Shown here: positions 58,877-64,000 of the stretch, piece after piece
Layout of the letters: each line of letters opens with the position of its first letter
Numbering within the stretch: the first letter of the stretch is position 1
NCBI GenBank assembly: GCA_973895155.1
Contig: OZ316897.1
Location: 14,818,001 to 14,882,000 of the forward strand
Direction: 5' to 3'
Length of the DNA stretch: 64,000 nt
Origin: Marsupella aquatica
Lineage: Eukaryota > Marchantiophyta
The notes under the pieces: generated by a model
The model's input: the letters and a program-made list of their open reading frames with translations, nothing else
What the model was told of the DNA's origin: nothing
The model's database searches: none
Program-made: the position numbers and the translations under genes

Positions 58877-61800
58877 TTTCTTCCAAGAATTTGCACTTCC
58901 CGCCTGCATTGTCGCTATTGTTTAAGACGTAAGGGCATGATTGTGTTGCGGCCATGATTGTGTTAGTGGTTAACTATTGTAGTTCTCTGCAGCGATACCG
59001 CAGTATTCAATGGTAGCAGCCAATCTCGTATGCTACTGTAGTGTGCGTGCACACTATCCCGATGTAACGTCTTGGTTATCGAGCTGCAGAGAGTTTTAAT
59101 ATACTGAGTTAGATTTCTGCCACTGGAACCTCATATTTACCAGACCAAGGACACTTTTTGCTCCGAAACACTTTTTGCGACCCAGCTAGCTATAGACCAT
59201 GAAAACCCGCCTCGTCCATTAGTACCGACAGAGTGCTTGTTTCATTGACATGCAATAAAGCTTATTCGAAACTGAGGATAGAGGGTTTTCGCTATCTTCA
59301 TTGTTGTGCTTGCGGCTGCGGTAGTAAGCTCCAGCAAGAAGGGATTGAACTCACGGACATTTTGGACTCGCGCGATCCTACGACAGATTCATGACTAATG
59401 CAATTAAGGAGTCGTTGAGAGGCTCCGAGGTGGCTTCGCTTCGAGGTTGTCGATGCCAATGCTGCTGTGTATGTATCATGTATATATATTATAGCTAGTG
59501 CAGTTGGTGACGCTGCAGTTAAGATCAGTCTACAATGCACTAGTTCTTGGACAGCATTGTTTGATAAATGATTTTGTCCATTGCTAGTCAGAGATCTTGC
59601 CGGTCAATAGTCTCGTTGTCTGGCCGGGAGTGCGTGATGCGGGTTGGAGCTCTCACTCAAAACGGGATTGCGTCTCAGCTCCGCCAAGGTAGGATTAAAT
59701 TCTAATGTGCTCCATTCGACATTATATGCTTTGGCCAAGCTTTCTCATTCATCGGTTCTCTGTAGACAAGATCGCCCGGTCAGCTTAGAATCCCCCTCAT
59801 CTATATGGCGTCTAGGGAAGGTCGAGTACGTTCATATGATTCCTGACTTACTGCTCGAGCTGCATAACAAACCGTTAATTAACTATGTGCAACCTTACCT
59901 TGACTACAAGTACTTCGAGATTCGACCGCAATAAATGATATGAATTTGGTTAGAATCCTTCTGTACGTGTACCTGGTAGAGTTTGACATGTTTGCAAAAG
60001 AATGAGCAACATCAAGTGCAGACATTGGGGAATTGATGAGAAAAAAAAACGATACGTACGGTAGTCGAACCAAAGGGGATTACAGTTGAAGATGTTAAAC
60101 AGCAGGCAAGACAAGACAACTATGAGACTGAGACCGATATTGTACCCTAATACTACTTGTATCAATGAAATGAAAGGATGATTACTTAGTTGTTTTGATC
60201 GGTTCCGGAGGTGCTCATAGAACAAGGAGGGCCCACTGTTCAGCATTCTCGACTCAACTTAACACTCATTCCACATCTTGTAGAGACCATGTTGCCATCT
60301 CAATTACACCATGTTGCCATCTGAATTGCACCAGCACCTCAGACACATGCCGATTGCAGTTGTGGCTTCAACTAAGCGGGGTAATGCAGATAGCCGGCAA
60401 TGGATAACGTTATTGGGTTTTTCTAGCTGTGGAGGTCGCACAAATCCGGTTGAAGACGGATTCAAGAGTACGTGTCGACTCGTGTGTTAAATGTGTCTGG
60501 TAGGAAATGAACGAAGTATCGTACAGCAAACCTCATTGACATGGAAACATACTGACTCAGGTTGACTCCTGGATGATGAATACGGTATGTTCAAAATTTG
60601 TCCGTGCTCAGACAATCTTCAAACGCAACGAGGAAAGCAATGAGGATGGGCTGATACCGAGCGGACATAAATTCAATCCAAGGTTGGTCAGGGCCAAAAT
60701 ACCTTTTCTAAATAAAGAGACTCTGCCATCATTAAGTTTACACTGTCAAGCTTTGATCTGCAGTTCGAGCACTGAAGGGCAAGGGATCGGGTCGGGCAGT
60801 CAACTGGTATCTTGAAGATAGGCGACCGGTAGTAGAACGATTCTTCGAGGAAATCTCTGAGACTCAGAGAAACCGGTCTCGCAATCACGCACTGGGCCTG
60901 GGTTGCGACAGCGTACCACTATGGGGCAGCAATTCAAAAGAAATGGCCTCCATCAGCTCCAACCCTTCTCTAGACTCACTTACGATCCATAGACCTTGCC
61001 CCCATGTGTCAAGATCGATCGCTTCAGGTCTGGGTTTTCAGATTGGCCTTCCAACAGCTTTGCTGTCAGCACATGGGAGCAAGGACGGGGATCAGACTGC
61101 TAATTAGCTTATCTGCAAATATGTAATATGGGAGAAAAGGCTTTGGCCAGCATGCTAAGCGAGCTACATTAGCTATTCTACCTTTGGTTTCTTACATGGT
61201 GCAACTGATTAGCAATCAATTATTGAAGTCCGTCGGCCCGGAGAAGATCAAGAATGGTGGGACTTCTAGTGAAACGAGACTTTGTCGTTGCAAAGGGAGC
61301 TACAACAAATTGCCCAAACAGATAAACCTTGCTGCGACCTTGGTTTCTATCTTTTGTATGTATGAAGAGCTCAGAAGACATTTTACAAGCTCTAGTATTG
61401 TGCAGCCCTGTAAATTAATAGCCCGCCCCATGCCCCCCCCCTTCATGCTTGGCTGCATCATACAGTTGGCATGCCTTTTCCCACTCAAACTATCCCTAAT
61501 TGCCAAATCATTCTCTATTCATTTTAATAATCGCTCACAACTTCCGCTGTTCCATTCGCCCATTCCATTACATTCCGCGGGCAGGCCTGCGATAGGCTCG
61601 GCATTCGATATCCCTCCACGGCGGCTCACTTTTATAGTCGTCTGATGAGTGCCTCAAGTCTCTCAAGTCCCTCAATCTTTCCCAACATGCGAAATCGTTC
61701 TCCAGCAATAATAATATAATAATAATACACTTTCCGACCCATCGGTTTCCACACCCGCTTACCTCTTTCCTCTACTCAAGTCTTCCTTCCCTCCCCAGTC

Positions 61801-62856
61801 CAATGACACGGTACCGTACCTCCTCAGGTGTCGTCTGCTACACCAGATGAGATTTCACACGTAGCGCCATTGCCCGTCGAAACGAAAAGATGGGCTGCTG
61901 ATGTGATCCCTTCCCCTCATCAACTACCGCGAACTATCCCGCAGCACAGCCGTCCGTCGTCATTCGAGTGTTTGTCTGCTGCCGCTGTTGGTCCTGCTGC
62001 CTCCATCCAAGCCAACTAATACGGCACCGTAGTTCGTTACGTACTTACTAGCTCAGTAGCACCAGGCATGACCCAGGTCCAGCGAGCCCAGTAGTAGCCC
62101 ACCTTTTCCTTTCCTGGCCGACAAAACCTGCGGATTCTTTATTCCAGTTTCACAACACAGCCCCCCTCCCTTCCCCCCAACAATTAATCGGCCCAGTCTT
62201 TCAGCCCACCAAACTTCCCCTCTTGCCAAATAATAAGCAAGTCATCACTGCTCTCCAACTCATCCCTTCTCCCTACTGTTCCTACGGTAGACTCCGACGC
62301 CCTAGTACCGTAGCAATGTATGAAGCGGGTACCGTAGTGGAGTAATTGATACAGGTCGACTATCGTACGGTACGGTGCGTCACTGTTCCATCTCCAATCA
62401 ATTTATTCAATCCTCCCACGTGGTTGAGATTTTGACCACTATTATATTCCGCTGGCTCCAATGTCACCCCCAGTTTTTTCGGGAAAGAGAGGCCATACAG
62501 TGAGGTACACAATGGGTACCATAAATGTATGGATACATTCATTCGAGTCTTTATACCCGTACACTGTGTTTTCCTCTGGCTACATGTCAGTCGTTCGACT
62601 TTACTACTTTCGTTTGTTCGGATACGTTCGAGTCCTACCCTCTGATTTCCTGGATACTGTCCTGTCAGTGCTTCTACTTTTACTTTCGAAGAGATACGTA
62701 CGAGTCCTTCCTCCTACTGCGCTGTTCAGTACAGTACTACTACTCATGTTTTCCAATGGGAGGGCAACTTTTCATTAATGTTTGGGGCTCAAATTGGAGG
62801 GAGGAATCAATCTGCCCAATTCTTGCATCCGGGCCGTGAATATGTGATTTCAGTCG
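58877..62856. other. Intergenic DNA without a supported gene
   Basis: Mixed sequence with short frames only. The stretch 61.6-62.4 kb is pyrimidine-rich and contains repeated ACGGTACCGTA-like words. 62.5-62.75 kb has diverged direct repeats around TTCGAGTC and ATACGTNCGAGTCCT. No RNA gene was found. Confidence 0.4.
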
Positions 62857-63120
62857 ATGAACGGGATTTTATTTCTAGAACTTTTTAAATTCAATTCACG
62901 GGTGAGATCGGGAGACTCTGCGCCGAAACGACTGACAACCGCTTGCATGAGGCTTGCACGAGATGAGAGATTCAGTGAGATTGTGGAGGAACGTCTTGTT
63001 CTTTCTATTGGATCGCTAAAGCTTTTGGAGATAACGGATCAGGAAAGAATGTTCATTTTTCTGGGTACTCAATCCTTTCGTATCTACCACGAAGATCCGA
63101 AAGCCAGGGGTGATCAATGA
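62857..63120 (+). CDS. Small open frame of 87 codons, unidentified
   Basis: From an ATG the frame encodes 87 residues ending EDPKARGDQ. It is charged and not repetitive (ARDERFSEIVEERLVLSIG), which looks more protein-like than its surroundings. There is no recognisable domain. It could be a chance frame, an upstream exon or a leader peptide of the gene that begins at 63.6 kb. Confidence 0.2.
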   Translation: MNGILFLELFKFNSRVRSGDSAPKRLTTACMRLARDERFSEIVEERLVLSIGSLKLLEITDQERMFIFLGTQSFRIYHEDPKARGDQ

Positions 63121-63585
63121 AACTTAAAAATATGTACTCGCCCAGATGTTCCTCAACGACTTCTCCCTCTGCAGAAAAATAAACTCGCGAGAGATGCACC
63201 TAATTGATGAGTCCTCTTATTATATTTGTCGGAATGACTCTCTAAAGACCGGTTATAGGAGAGTAAGTTGAACAACATAGAATAAGGAAAAGAGCAGTAA
63301 GTCGAAGGTCACGACGTCAGTACATATCAGTACCCTTTTGGACAGCTCCTTTGGCACTTGCTCTCGCTCCCAGGCTTTGGAGGCGTATCCATTTCACAAA
63401 TCTTTTGTTGTCTTTAGAATTAAACAGTCCTTGTATCGAAGCCAACGTTTACTTTGTCTATGTAAGTAATACTTTTAGTCTAGTCTTGCTCAAAGTAATA
63501 CAAACCTCCCGCCCTTGTTCTGAGATGTGAGTGTGCTCCAAGACTCGGATTTCAGTGTGATGTGAATGACCTGTTTTTGCTGACT

Positions 63586-64000
63586 ATGATTATTGCTAGC
63601 TCCTCCTCGATGACCAGATTTAACTCTCAGTTGGATCTCGACAGGGAATTTGACAGGGTGGCATTCAAATCAACTTGCCTGACTCTCGCCCCTCCGAGTT
63701 TGAACACATTCGAGGGATTCATTCCGAGGAATATCTTGGCTGCAGACAAAACAGGAGGGCAATTAACGCGGCGTCGTCGTTGCAGTTGGGATTGCGCTCG
63801 AACCGCAAAAGTCTGCCTCGACATTACAAGGGAACGCGATTTCATAGGCAGTCTCCCAAGCTCAGGAAAATCATTATATAATCCATCTCCCAGCGCAATG
63901 CCAGGAAACAACCTCTGCGTAGCAAATCCACCTAAACCTCTACCGGTAGTGCAGTCTTTCCTACTTCCCCCCTGTACACCGAAGCAAAGTCGAACGGCAA
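63586..64000 (+). CDS. 5' part of an unidentified gene, truncated by the window edge
   Basis: The frame is open from 63499 through the last base, over 160 codons without a stop. The first ATG is at 63586 (MIIASSSSMTRF), with another at 63610. The product begins with a Ser/Thr/Arg-rich stretch and contains LTRRRRCSWDC and a later proline-rich NPPKPLPVVQSF, so an organelle transit peptide is possible. I recognise no family. A minus-strand frame of 94 codons overlaps it, but it is shorter and less convincing. Confidence 0.4.
   Translation, partial: MIIASSSSMTRFNSQLDLDREFDRVAFKSTCLTLAPPSLNTFEGFIPRNILAADKTGGQLTRRRRCSWDCARTAKVCLDITRERDFIGSLPSSGKSLYNPSPSAMPGNNLCVANPPKPLPVVQSFLLPPCTPKQSRTA

Noticed and set aside
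59330-59420. tRNA-like 3' end on the minus strand (GAGTTCAATCCC)
   Set aside because: No cloverleaf, acceptor-stem pairing or clear A box could be traced.
1-64000. CRISPR arrays, bacterial operons, riboswitches
   Set aside because: No direct repeat-spacer arrays of the right periodicity; gene structure with introns and low density is eukaryotic.

Overview
The window looks like nuclear DNA of a land plant, probably not an angiosperm. It is gene-poor and repeat-rich. It holds one intact R2R3-MYB gene with the two introns in their usual plant positions, a kelch-repeat gene, a non-LTR retrotransposon fragment with an apparent restriction-like endonuclease tail, degenerate copia-type LTR fragments and plant-type hAT sequences. 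A bryophyte or other early-diverging lineage is my inference; nothing here names a species.

Layout. 1-4.4 kb: a kelch-repeat gene (+) whose leader and 3' end both lie in tandemly triplicated DNA. 4.4-9.4 kb: AT-rich DNA with one TIR element of about 1.28 kb. 9.45-13.6 kb: a decayed-looking multi-exon gene on the minus strand, not identified; its last exon is clean. 16.3-17.6 kb: a 5'-truncated LINE broken by one in-frame TAG. 17.7-41 kb: no convincing gene. This stretch holds dispersed repeat families, palindromic MITE-like units, LTR fragments and a seven-copy satellite with a three-monomer higher-order pattern.

41.128-52.635 kb is the most striking object: an 11,508-bp hAT-type element. 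It has a perfect 8-bp target-site duplication (GTTGTCCT), short TIRs starting CCCGGTTT, and a transposase (BED finger, DUF659-like/RNase H-like core, hAT C-terminal dimerisation domain) split by a frameshift at an A9 tract. It also carries two genes hAT elements do not normally carry: a protein kinase with all catalytic motifs, and a RING-H2-like protein interrupted by one in-frame TGA. Each end holds three long hairpins whose roughly 35-nt loop is shared by all six while the stems differ. They are arranged as mirror images with matched spacing (about 906/907 bp from the element end, then about 124/123 and 164/168 bp). A second cluster of hairpins lies between the convergent cargo and transposase genes.

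52.6-64 kb: host DNA with the R2R3-MYB gene (three exons, 471 aa) and, at the right edge, the 5' part of a reading frame that runs off the window.

How the parts may work together (inference): the two ends of the hAT element act as inward-firing promoter and transposase-binding regions. The left end drives the kinase through a 5'-UTR intron that contains all three left hairpins. The right end drives the transposase. Kinase, RING protein and transposase would then form one mobile package.
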